In this document: positions 53,221 through 60,945 of the stretch, in pieces
How the letters are laid out: the number at the start of each line of letters is the position of its first letter
Position numbering within the stretch: the stretch's first letter is position 1
Assembly: GCA_016788045.1 (NCBI GenBank)
Contig: JAEUTG010000013.1
Coordinates: forward strand, 62,001 to 126,000
DNA from: Bacteroidales bacterium
Lineage (GTDB): Bacteria > Bacteroidota > Bacteroidia > Bacteroidales > Lentimicrobiaceae
Direction: 5' to 3'
Length of the DNA stretch: 64,000 bases
Notes under the pieces: model-generated
The model's database searches: none
The model's input: only the letters and a program-made list of their open reading frames with translations
What the model was told of the DNA's origin: nothing
Position numbers and translations under genes: made by a program

Positions 53221-55263
53221 ATGGCAAGCAATATTTTACCCTTAATAGAACAATCCATTGCCGAAATATATAACGGCAATCAGGTAACTTATGAAGTGCC
53301 TATTTATCAGCGAAATTATGCATGGGAAGATGATGAGATTACAGCACTTATTCAGGATGTGTATGACGCATACCTTCAAAACAGGAATGCAAGCAAGAAA
53401 GGCACCTATTTTATTGGAACATTGGTTTCCTATCACAAAGGCGACCAAGTATATGAAGTAATAGACGGACAACAGCGGCTTACCACCATTAATCTTGTAC
53501 TTTCTGCTCTTGGAATTCCCCGTCAGAATAAATTAACCTACAGGGCACGGAAGAAATCAAATGAAACCATTAAGAGCCTCCCTTTATTTAATATTGATGA
53601 AAAAGATAATGGAATCATCAATGGTTTTGATTATGCTAGGAATGCGATAAATAAAATCGTTCCAGAACTGGATTTAGAAAATTTTAAAAAGTATTTTCAG
53701 GAAAATGTTCATCTAATACATTACAATGTTCCTAGAGACATAGACTTAAATCATTATTTTGAAATAATGAATTCAAGAGGTGAACAACTGGAAAAGCATG
53801 AGATTATAAAAGCACGCATGATTGAGCAATTGAATAAAAATGAAGATAAAGTAACCTTTAGCCAGTTGTGGGAAAACTGCAGTATTATGAATGTTTATAT
53901 TCAGCAGAAATACAGGCAGGAAGCCATTTTTGGTAAAACACAATGTGAATTTATAATTGAAAGTTTTGATGCCTTGCCAAAAGTAGAAGCCGGTACAGGA
54001 AAGAAGTCAATTCTAGACCTGGTGAATGGTAAAGTTACAGAGCAGATGACAGGCAACTACGACAACCTAGACAGCTTCCAGCCCATTATAGATTTTTCAA
54101 ATTTTTTATTGATTGTATTGAAAATCACAAGAACAAAAGAGCCCAATTTCAATACATCTTATTTTACATTGGATGATAAAGAGTTGATCCGTGAATTTGA
54201 TAAATTAAAGGAAGAAAACATACCGTTTGATGATGCCTTTGTAAAGGAGTTCGGATATAATTTGTTGAAAGCAAAGTATTTTTTAGATAACTTTATAGTG
54301 CATCATTCCAATGAGAATGATACCATTGATAGCAATCCATGGAAGCTGCAGCGCTGGCAAAAAGAGGGTAAAAACGAATATCTTAAAAACCTTGACGGTG
54401 AAAGTGAACACCAACAAAAACTGGTGCAATTACTCTCCATGTTTGAGGTTTCATTCACTGCAAGACAAAGGAAAAATTACCTGTTTTATTGTTTGTTGCA
54501 TTTATTCAACGAAGGTACTGACATTAACAAGTATTATGAATTTGTAAATGGCTTGGCAGAAAAGTATTTCAAGGATGTTTATTTAGATCCGACTAAGTTG
54601 AATTCCATCAATACACCAAATCCTGGTAGTTTTGATAGCACAATTCTTGCTAACAACCAACTTAATGTTATCCCGACAAGTACTAATGAGGATTTTTCCG
54701 GAATATATGGCGATGTTTCTGTAAAATCAAATGGAATTCCTTTATTCGTATTTAATTACTTGGATTATAAATTGTGGGAGAAATACTTTAATGAGTTACG
54801 AGGCGAAAAAACAAAAGAAGGAAGTAGTGAAAGAAAATCTTTTTATGACACTCTTGGTTGTAGTGATTTTGGGCTAAAAATTTTTGAACAATTCTATTTT
54901 TCAAGAACTCGCAGAAGTTTAGAACATTTCTTCCCTCAATCTAAAGCAGATGGAAAAGAAAATAGACCAACACCAGACCAAATAAATTGTCTTGGTAATT
55001 ATGCAATGATTGGTAGCGAAATCAATAGTTCCGGAAATAATTGGGACCCTAATGCAAAACTTAGCCATTATCTTGATCGTGGTAAGATCAGGCAGGTTAG
55101 TGTAGCTTCAATTAAGTTTATGATTATGATGCAAAAATGCAAAGATAATTTGTTAGAAAGCCATCGGGAAACTAGCCTAGAGTGGATATTCGATGATATT
55201 AAAGAGCATCAAGAAAAAATGGAAAATATTCTTATAGGAACTAAAATCACGGTTAGCAAATGA
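53221..55263 (+). CDS. DUF262-DUF1524 protein, second of pair (GmrSD-like nuclease)
   Basis: 680 residues from ATG 53221; an in-frame TTG at 53209 lies inside the preceding gene. N-terminal DUF262 domain with VPIYQRNYAW (26-35), FIGTLVSYH, EVIDGQQRLTTINLVL (IDGQQR 81-86) and FEIMNSRGEQLEKHEIIKARM. The C-terminal DUF1524 HNH-type nuclease domain shows RRSLEHFFPQ with the His of the HxxP motif (about 569) and NCLGNYAMIG...NSSGNNWDPNAKLSHYL. This is the full GmrSD layout, suggesting modification-dependent DNA cleavage. Paired with the shorter DUF262 gene, it is a candidate two-protein anti-phage system. Confidence 0.88.
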   Translation: MASNILPLIEQSIAEIYNGNQVTYEVPIYQRNYAWEDDEITALIQDVYDAYLQNRNASKKGTYFIGTLVSYHKGDQVYEVIDGQQRLTTINLVLSALGIPRQNKLTYRARKKSNETIKSLPLFNIDEKDNGIINGFDYARNAINKIVPELDLENFKKYFQENVHLIHYNVPRDIDLNHYFEIMNSRGEQLEKHEIIKARMIEQLNKNEDKVTFSQLWENCSIMNVYIQQKYRQEAIFGKTQCEFIIESFDALPKVEAGTGKKSILDLVNGKVTEQMTGNYDNLDSFQPIIDFSNFLLIVLKITRTKEPNFNTSYFTLDDKELIREFDKLKEENIPFDDAFVKEFGYNLLKAKYFLDNFIVHHSNENDTIDSNPWKLQRWQKEGKNEYLKNLDGESEHQQKLVQLLSMFEVSFTARQRKNYLFYCLLHLFNEGTDINKYYEFVNGLAEKYFKDVYLDPTKLNSINTPNPGSFDSTILANNQLNVIPTSTNEDFSGIYGDVSVKSNGIPLFVFNYLDYKLWEKYFNELRGEKTKEGSSERKSFYDTLGCSDFGLKIFEQFYFSRTRRSLEHFFPQSKADGKENRPTPDQINCLGNYAMIGSEINSSGNNWDPNAKLSHYLDRGKIRQVSVASIKFMIMMQKCKDNLLESHRETSLEWIFDDIKEHQEKMENILIGTKITVSK

Positions 55264-55318
55264 TAAGTAAATCAAGTTATATAAATGATAAACAGATGGA
55301 TATGAATGAACACCAGTT

Positions 55319-55447
55319 ACCAACACGCGGTATAGTTAATTGCCGGTGCAGTGCGTATTTGAGCGGCACAGCTCGTATCAAAAGTAGTTGTAACTTGATA
55401 GGAAAGTGCTTTGAAATCGGCAACTAACCATACCGCCATCCGTTGGT
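55319..55447 (+). repeat. attC-like palindrome upstream of the DUF4238 gene
   Basis: ACCAAC (55319-55324) pairs with GTTGGT (55442-55447); GCGGTAT (55327-55333) with ATACCGC (55430-55436); TTGCCG (55340-55345) with CGGCAA (55418-55423). Unpaired bases break the stem at fixed points and the ~72-nt centre has its own small stem (TATCAA/TTGATA). This is the shape of integron attC sites, though the end box GTTGGTG departs from the GTTRRRY consensus. Confidence 0.55.
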
Positions 55448-55525
55448 GGCAATTCAAAAAAAACACGTTTTACTCTTAAAAGAAAAATCTAACAGTAATA
55501 AATCGGGATAACAAATAAGAAAACC

Positions 55526-56407
55526 TTGGCACTTTCCAGCAGACATCATTATATACCAGAGTTTATGATCAAAGGATTTGTTGGTCAGGATGGGAAACTC
55601 TCTGTCTATAACGCGAAGAGAGGGGTAATAGATCCTATTAGGAAGAGCCCAAAGCAAGTGTTTTTTGAATGGAACAGAAACACTTTCAATATTTCAGGAG
55701 TTGAAACGGATTTTGTAGAAGGATTATTTCAATTTAGCGAGAGTCTTTTTGCTCCAGTGTATCACAAGGTCGTATCTCAAAAAGGTCCAATTAATTTAGA
55801 ACCGATTGACTTATTTCACATTATTCATTTTATCGGTATTACTAATTGGCGAATACCGTCTAGAGATGAAGAAGTTAAAAGAATTATTAAGTACTCAACC
55901 AATAAGGATTTGCTTTTTACGATTAGGAATAAAGAAACAAATCAAGAAGCGGCTGCCGAATCTTATGAATGGATCATGAATCAACCAGCATTCATTGAAA
56001 GTTCAAAATTGATATTGGCAATTCGAGATTATTTGATGACCGATATTGCTGCACATTATGAAAGTTGGAAAATATATTACTCTTCAACAGACGTTCAGCT
56101 TCATTTGCTAGGCGACAATCCAATTATTAAGCGCGATCAATGTAATCCTAATATTTTTCAAACTGAAATAATTTTCCCTTTATCAAAAGGAAAAACAATA
56201 TATCATACAAATGGTAAAACAATTAGAGTTCTTCCTCCAGAACACAGGGCAAAAATAGATGTGCTTATGATTCTACAAGCTGATAAAATGGTCTGTAGCC
56301 CCAATGGAGATTATTTATATCATTTGGTTCAGTTAGCTAATCAATACAAAACTGAACAGCAGATTCATAATCTAAAAGAAAGTATTTTTAGTGTCTTCAA
56401 CGAATAA
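55526..56407 (+). CDS. DUF4238 protein (cassette-like)
   Basis: 293 residues. DUF4238 hallmark at the very N-terminus, SSRHHYIPEFMIKGFVGQDGKLSVYN, and PIDLFHIIHFIGITNWRIPSRDEE further in. The start must be TTG 55526: no ATG lies between the upstream stop (55499-55501) and the HHYIP motif, and the first ATG (55565) would remove it. Family function is unknown; members occur in defence islands and mobile DNA. Attachment-like palindromes on both sides and its isolation suggest it moved in as a cassette. Confidence 0.82.
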   Translation: MALSSRHHYIPEFMIKGFVGQDGKLSVYNAKRGVIDPIRKSPKQVFFEWNRNTFNISGVETDFVEGLFQFSESLFAPVYHKVVSQKGPINLEPIDLFHIIHFIGITNWRIPSRDEEVKRIIKYSTNKDLLFTIRNKETNQEAAAESYEWIMNQPAFIESSKLILAIRDYLMTDIAAHYESWKIYYSSTDVQLHLLGDNPIIKRDQCNPNIFQTEIIFPLSKGKTIYHTNGKTIRVLPPEHRAKIDVLMILQADKMVCSPNGDYLYHLVQLANQYKTEQQIHNLKESIFSVFNE

Positions 56408-56417
56408 GAACTGCCAC

Positions 56418-56500
56418 CAACACGGGTTAAGCAAGGTGGGTTTTCCAGCCGCACTTGGCCCACCACAAAACCAACCACACATAGCCCAGGAACGTTGTGC
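56418..56500 (+). repeat. attC-like palindrome downstream of the DUF4238 gene
   Basis: CAAC (56418-56421) pairs with GTTG (56494-56497), GGG (56424-56426) with CCC (56485-56487), and GGTGGGTTTT (56435-56444) with AAAACCAACC (56467-56476, one mismatch). Right end GAACGTTGTGC. Shorter than the upstream site but of the same layout. It starts 11 nt after the DUF4238 stop. Confidence 0.5.
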
Positions 56501-56520
56501 ATCATATTTAAAACCCCAAA

Positions 56521-57582
56521 ATGAAAAATAAATTGAATTACCTACTACTTATTTTGATACTGAACTTTTCCTGCATTGAAAAGAAGTCAACAGGAGGAGA
56601 AACCAACAAGCCTGAACCGGAAGCAACTTCAAAACCAGACACCTTAAAATTCACTTCGGGAATTCGTTCTATTTTTCAGGACAGTAAAGGAAATTATTGG
56701 TTCGGAAGTATCCGGGAAGGAGTTGCACTATTCAATGGCAATTCTTTCACCTACTTTTCGACCAATGAAGGCTTGAGGGATAATCAGATTCTTTCAATCC
56801 AGGAAGACAAACATGGAATTATCTGGTTTGAATCTCAACATGGGGTGAGTAGTTATGATGGAAAATCTATTCAGGACGAAACAAGAGGAATAACCGGAAA
56901 TTCCAGAGTTGAGTGGATGAAATCAGATAATGACCTTTGGTTTGGCGCTGGAATTAAAGAAGGAGTATATAGATTTGATGGACATAAATTAAGCTATCTG
57001 GCTTTTCCTGATCCTGAAACGATTAACCCAAACAATCTGTATGGAGTAACAGGTTTTTCAAAAGGAAAAAACAATATGATCTGGATTGGTACTTACGCAG
57101 GCGTTTTTGGCTATGATGGAAAAGAATTCAGAATTATCAATGACGAAACGCTTGGACTTGATATTGAAGTTGAACCTCTTCATATCAGAAGTATTCTCGA
57201 AGACTCAAAAGGCAGACTCTGGATTGGTAACAATGGCATTGGTGTATTGCTGAAAGATGGTAATTCAACAATAAATTTTTCTGAGAAGAACAAGTTAATT
57301 CACCCGACAAGCGGAAGAAAAGGTGATAAATCAATGCCTGGCACGCTCGAACACGTTTTCACAATTGCAGAAGATAGTCAAGGTAATGTATGGTTTGGTG
57401 ACCGGGATGCAGGAATCTGGAAATATGATGGTGTAAAGATGACCAATTACACAACTAAAGATGGACTTACCAATGACAATGCTCTATCCATTTTTGAAGA
57501 TGATAAAAGCGGATTGTGGTTTGGAATGGAAGACGGAAAAGTGTATAAATTTAACGGAAAGACTTTTAAAAGGCAATTTTAA
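56521..57582 (+). CDS. Lipoprotein with two-component-regulator beta-propeller repeats
   Basis: 353 residues. Lipobox LNFSC with Cys18, then EKKSTGGETNKPEPEA, a surface-lipoprotein-like linker. The rest is a repeated motif of the Reg_prop type: IFQDSKGNYWFGSIREGVALFNG, IQEDKHGIIWFESQHGVSSYDG, ILEDSKGRLWIGNNGIGVLL, IAEDSQGNVWFGDRDAGIWKYDG, IFEDDKSGLWFGMEDGKVYKF, making one ~7-blade propeller. Such propellers form the sensor part of hybrid two-component systems; here no histidine kinase part is attached. Begins 21 nt after the attC-like palindrome, so possibly another cassette. Confidence 0.85.
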   Translation: MKNKLNYLLLILILNFSCIEKKSTGGETNKPEPEATSKPDTLKFTSGIRSIFQDSKGNYWFGSIREGVALFNGNSFTYFSTNEGLRDNQILSIQEDKHGIIWFESQHGVSSYDGKSIQDETRGITGNSRVEWMKSDNDLWFGAGIKEGVYRFDGHKLSYLAFPDPETINPNNLYGVTGFSKGKNNMIWIGTYAGVFGYDGKEFRIINDETLGLDIEVEPLHIRSILEDSKGRLWIGNNGIGVLLKDGNSTINFSEKNKLIHPTSGRKGDKSMPGTLEHVFTIAEDSQGNVWFGDRDAGIWKYDGVKMTNYTTKDGLTNDNALSIFEDDKSGLWFGMEDGKVYKFNGKTFKRQF

Positions 57583-57593
57583 GAATTACGAAC

Positions 57594-57641
57594 GCACAAT
57601 CGGGCAGACAGACCCGCCCCCTATGTTTCGGGAACGGGGAG
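57594..57641 (-). other. Second group II intron 3'-end-like fragment
   Basis: Similar to the intron RNA end at 50671-50720: AATCGGGCAGACAGACCCGC on the plus strand against AATCGAGTAGACGGCCCCGC, and both continue GTTTCGGGAACGGGGAGC. The stem is less well kept here. It suggests a second decayed intron end, immediately followed by the 25-bp tandem repeat. Confidence 0.4.
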
Positions 57642-57790
57642 CCTCCTTCGGCAAGAGCTCAGGAACCGTCCTTCGGCAAGAGCTCAGGAACCGTCCTTCG
57701 GCAAGAGCTCAGGAACCATCCTTCGACAAGAGCTCAGGAACCGTCCTTCGGCAAAAGCTCAGGAACCGTCCTTCGGCGAAAGCTCAGGAA
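57642..57790 (+). repeat. 25-bp tandem repeat, six units
   Basis: Six head-to-tail copies of a unit with the core CCTTCGGCAAGAGCTCAGGA; the first is 24 nt and the others 25 nt. Variants: GTC/ATC before the core, GGCAAG/GACAAG/GGCAAA/GGCGAA within it. No start or stop context supports coding, and 25 is not a multiple of three. Confidence 0.9.
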
Positions 57791-58158
57791 CCTTATGATT
57801 TGTGCAGGTCAGGTTATTGATGCAGCATAAACCACAGTCACAGCCTACCGTAATAACAAGCCGGGTGATAAGCCATTAACTTTTTACTTTTTACTTTTTA
57901 CTTTAGACTTGTCTTCAGAATATCTTCGGAATTTTCTCCGGTTAATCACAGGCGGGGTAAAAGGCAGTATTTGAATCATTGTTGGAATCAACTTTACATG
58001 CAAAAATTGTATATTTACTGAATACTTCGGCTGCCGGATCAAGGGCAGATGAAATTGGCTGCAGGCAATTTACCGGTGGCCCGCATTTTATTGTTTTTTA
58101 GAACAGGCATTACCCTTTTCCAAAATATAATGAATGATTGTAAAAAAAAGCCTGAAAC
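57791..58158. other. Intergenic stretch with E1 3'-end copy
   Basis: A period-8 stretch of ACTTTTT repeats lies at about 57878-57905. At 57914-57942 the minus strand reads CCGGAGAAAATTCCGAAGAT..TC TGA, i.e. PEKIPKIF and stop, almost the last eight codons of the E1 gene that ends at 60946. Otherwise no gene. Confidence 0.55.
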
Positions 58159-59766
58159 ATGAGACAGCTATTTATTTACCCGATTGTAACTAAAATTCAG
58201 TATGTCAGGGCATTGATAAAGATACTGAGCCTGTTATTGCTGGTTTTCCAAGGTACGACTGCCTATGCCCAGTGCCCTGGGATTGACTGGAAGAAATCCT
58301 TTGGAGGTACCGGTCATGATCTCCTGCAAAGTATTCAGCACTGCGTTGAGGGTGGTTTTGTGGCTGCCGGGTACAGCCATACAGCAAATGGCGATGTCAC
58401 CCAAAATCATGGAAATAAGGATTTTTGGGTTGTCCGTCTTTCAGATACCGGCAGCATCGTTTGGCAAAAATCACTGGGGGGCTCGGAGGATGACTATGCC
58501 GCCAGCGTGATCAGGACTAACGATGGCGGCTTTGTTGTGTTCGGCTATACATCTTCCGACGATGGCGACATTACCAACAGTAAAGGCGGCATTGACTACT
58601 GGATGGTAAAACTCGATGAAATAGGAAATCTTGAATGGCAGAAATCGCTGGGTGGTTCAATTTTCGAATACGGGCATGAGGTGATCCAAACTACGGATGG
58701 AGGATTTGCTGTGGTTGGTTTCTCCTGTTCCGTGGATGGAGACATAACCGGCAATCATGGTGACTATGATTACTGGGTGGTTAAGCTGGATGGTTCCGGG
58801 GAGATCCTCTGGCAGAAAGCCCTGGGCGGTTCTTCACTGGATCAGGCTTTCGGCATCCGGCAGACAACGGATGGTGGCTATATCGTTGCCGGCGCTTCAA
58901 TTTCCGATGATGGAGATGTCAGTCACCACATCGCTTCAAACGATTGCTGGATTGTGAAACTCGATGCTTCCGGAAACCTCAGCTGGGAGAAGTCATACGG
59001 TGGAACAGGTTCGGAATTTCCTAGCAGCATTGTGCAGACCTCTGACGGAGGGTACGTATTTGCCGGCTGGTCTACATCATCGAATGGCGATGCTACGGTT
59101 AACCACGGCGAGCGCGACGCCTGGATCGTTAAACTGAACAGCGTTGGCGACCTGCTGTGGCAGCATTCTTATGGGGGCTCTCTGACAGAGACCGCGAATG
59201 AGATACGTCAGACCCCTGACGGTAATTATATCGTCTGTGGTTATTCCTTTTCTGACGATGGTGACCTGAGCAGCAATCAGGGAGAAGAAGATTACTGGAT
59301 CATGAAGCTTGACTATTCAGGAAATTTAATCTGGCAGCAGAGTTTCGGCGGAAGTCACGCTGATCAGGGCCGGGCGATTGCACAGTCGCCTGATGGCAGT
59401 TTTATCCTGTCAGGCGGATCCGATTCCAACGACGGAGATGTGACAGGCAATCATGGTAATGGTAACAAGGATGGCTGGGTGCTGAAACTATATCCGGAGG
59501 TATTATCCTTAGAAACATTGGAACCGGCTGAGCATCAACGTATTTACCCGAATCCTGCCAAAGACTTTATCATACTTCAACCGGTAAGTGGCTGGATAGA
59601 AGGTTATGATTTTTTAATCAGGGACGGTATGGGTCGGATCGTGATGAAAGGGAGCACTGTTACCGGCGAAAAGATTTCTATTCAAACACTGACAACTGGC
59701 TGTTATTTTATTGAAGTGACTCCAGATAAAAGCAAGTCAGGGGTGTTTCAGTTTATCAGGAACTGA
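58159..59766 (+). CDS. T9SS-secreted seven-repeat protein
   Basis: 535 residues: signal peptide (ILSLLLLVFQGTTAYAQ), seven repeats of about 58 residues, each with W(Q/E/K)-(K/Q/H)-S-x-GG, then an (I/V)-x-T-x-DGG-(F/Y) block, then S-x-DGD(V/I), then D-x-W-(V/I)-(V/M)-KL-D; and a T9SS sorting domain (about 465-535, RIYPNPAKDFIILQP...GCYFIEVTPDKS). The repeats form a beta-propeller-like or beta-solenoid surface. Many Bacteroidota have large families of such secreted proteins; binding partner unknown. Confidence 0.88.
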   Translation: MRQLFIYPIVTKIQYVRALIKILSLLLLVFQGTTAYAQCPGIDWKKSFGGTGHDLLQSIQHCVEGGFVAAGYSHTANGDVTQNHGNKDFWVVRLSDTGSIVWQKSLGGSEDDYAASVIRTNDGGFVVFGYTSSDDGDITNSKGGIDYWMVKLDEIGNLEWQKSLGGSIFEYGHEVIQTTDGGFAVVGFSCSVDGDITGNHGDYDYWVVKLDGSGEILWQKALGGSSLDQAFGIRQTTDGGYIVAGASISDDGDVSHHIASNDCWIVKLDASGNLSWEKSYGGTGSEFPSSIVQTSDGGYVFAGWSTSSNGDATVNHGERDAWIVKLNSVGDLLWQHSYGGSLTETANEIRQTPDGNYIVCGYSFSDDGDLSSNQGEEDYWIMKLDYSGNLIWQQSFGGSHADQGRAIAQSPDGSFILSGGSDSNDGDVTGNHGNGNKDGWVLKLYPEVLSLETLEPAEHQRIYPNPAKDFIILQPVSGWIEGYDFLIRDGMGRIVMKGSTVTGEKISIQTLTTGCYFIEVTPDKSKSGVFQFIRN

Positions 59767-60268
59767 CCTCTGAAAGGATGGTACACAGGCAATTCCCGGG
59801 TAACCAGTAATCCGGCCTGTAGGTTTGATTTTTATACTAAAACACAGGAGAAGATGCAGAATCAGACGGAATGAAAGATTTTTATGATGTTGGATCAGGA
59901 TCATTTATTGGATTTCAAATCTTTATGAACTGGCAGGAAAAATAGTTTACCTCTTACAACAATCAGGTCTGCGAGAAATTTTCAGTCTCAGAGAATCTTC
60001 GGAAACCTCTCCGGTTGATAATCGTGTACAATATTATACACAGCATTGGGGTTGAAAAAGGAGGCGCCATTTTAAGTGAAAAGTCTAAAGATCTTCCCGC
60101 CTGAAATGTGGCAGAGAAACCCGACTGACATGGCAAATACTGAAAAACTGCCTGAGTTTAGCCCTGTCTGAGTGCCACAGGCAGGCTGGCGGTCAGACGG
60201 GTAAAAATTACTATCCAATTGAACTGTTAGGTTTGAAAAAATAGTAATTTTACATAAAACATTCAGAA
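59767..60268. other. Intergenic stretch with second E1 3'-end copy
   Basis: At 59993-60070 the minus strand encodes FFNPNAVYNIVHDYQPERFPK then IL and a stop, a diverged copy of the E1 C-terminus (…NPNAEDVFDAVYNIMHDYHPEKFPKIF) with six codons missing. No gene or strong promoter otherwise. Confidence 0.65.
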
Positions 60269-60505
60269 ATGAGCACTATAGAACTAAGGGAATTGATAAT
60301 CAGTCAATTGGCTAATATCCATGATGCTACCTTTCTCAGGGCTATTAAAATTCTCGTTGACTCGAAGGTGGAAAAGGAAGTTTATAAGCTTTCTGATTAT
60401 CAAAAAGAAAGGATTCGCTCAGGAAGAGAGCAATTAAGCAATAATCAGATGATTACACATGACGATTTACAAAAAGAAATCGATCAATGGCTCAACACAA
60501 AATAG
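60269..60505 (+). CDS. Antitoxin of ParE-type pair
   Basis: 78 residues. N-terminal helices (STIELRELIISQLANIHDATFLRAIKILVD) and a C-terminal acidic/amphipathic tail (QMITHDDLQKEIDQWLNTK) are the usual layout of small antitoxins of ParE/RelE pairs in Bacteroidota. The end overlaps the next gene by 19 nt. It would bind and neutralise the toxin and repress the operon. Confidence 0.8.
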   Translation: MSTIELRELIISQLANIHDATFLRAIKILVDSKVEKEVYKLSDYQKERIRSGREQLSNNQMITHDDLQKEIDQWLNTK

Positions 60506-60798
60506 TGTGGTCAATTGAAGCAAAAAATGACCTGACCTCCATCCTTGAATTCTACATTTTTCGGAACGGGACTTCAGTTTACAGTAAAAAGTTGAATTCG
60601 AAAATAAACAGAAGCATAAGATTACTATCCAAAAATCCATTTCTGGGCGTTAGAACAGATGATCCTGATATCAGGGCTTTGATTACTTCAGACTATCAAA
60701 TCATTTATGAAGTCTTTGAGAAAATTATCCTGATTACTATGATCTGGGATTGCAGAAGAGACCCGGAAGACCGAATCATTGATACCAGAAGGAAATAA
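60487..60798 (+). CDS. RelE/ParE-family toxin
   Basis: 103 residues with the ParE/RelE pattern: IVWSIEAKNDLTSILEFYIFRNGTSVYSKKLNSKI at the start, LLSKNPFLGVRTDDPDIRALITSDYQIIYEV in the middle and ILITMIWDCRRDPEDRI at the end. ParE toxins inhibit gyrase; RelE toxins cut mRNA; sequence alone favours the ParE side. It overlaps the antitoxin by 19 nt, and no lesion is visible. Confidence 0.85.
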   Translation: MAQHKIVWSIEAKNDLTSILEFYIFRNGTSVYSKKLNSKINRSIRLLSKNPFLGVRTDDPDIRALITSDYQIIYEVFEKIILITMIWDCRRDPEDRIIDTRRK

Positions 60799-60945
60799 AT
60801 CATAAATGGGTACAAAACCGGGTTTTCTGAATTAGCCGGAATATGATGCATAGTTTATACGTTTATGAAATGAAGCTTTTAATTTAAAGTTTTCAGAAAT
60901 TCGATATCAGGTAAACGACAGGTATTTATCTGAATTGATTAAACG

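Noticed and set aside
55526..56407. Alternative ATG start (55565) for the DUF4238 gene
   Set aside because: It would remove the HHYIP motif that defines the family.
57461..57820. Open frame through the 25-bp tandem repeat
   Set aside because: It starts inside the propeller gene in another phase and its sequence is only the translated tandem repeat.
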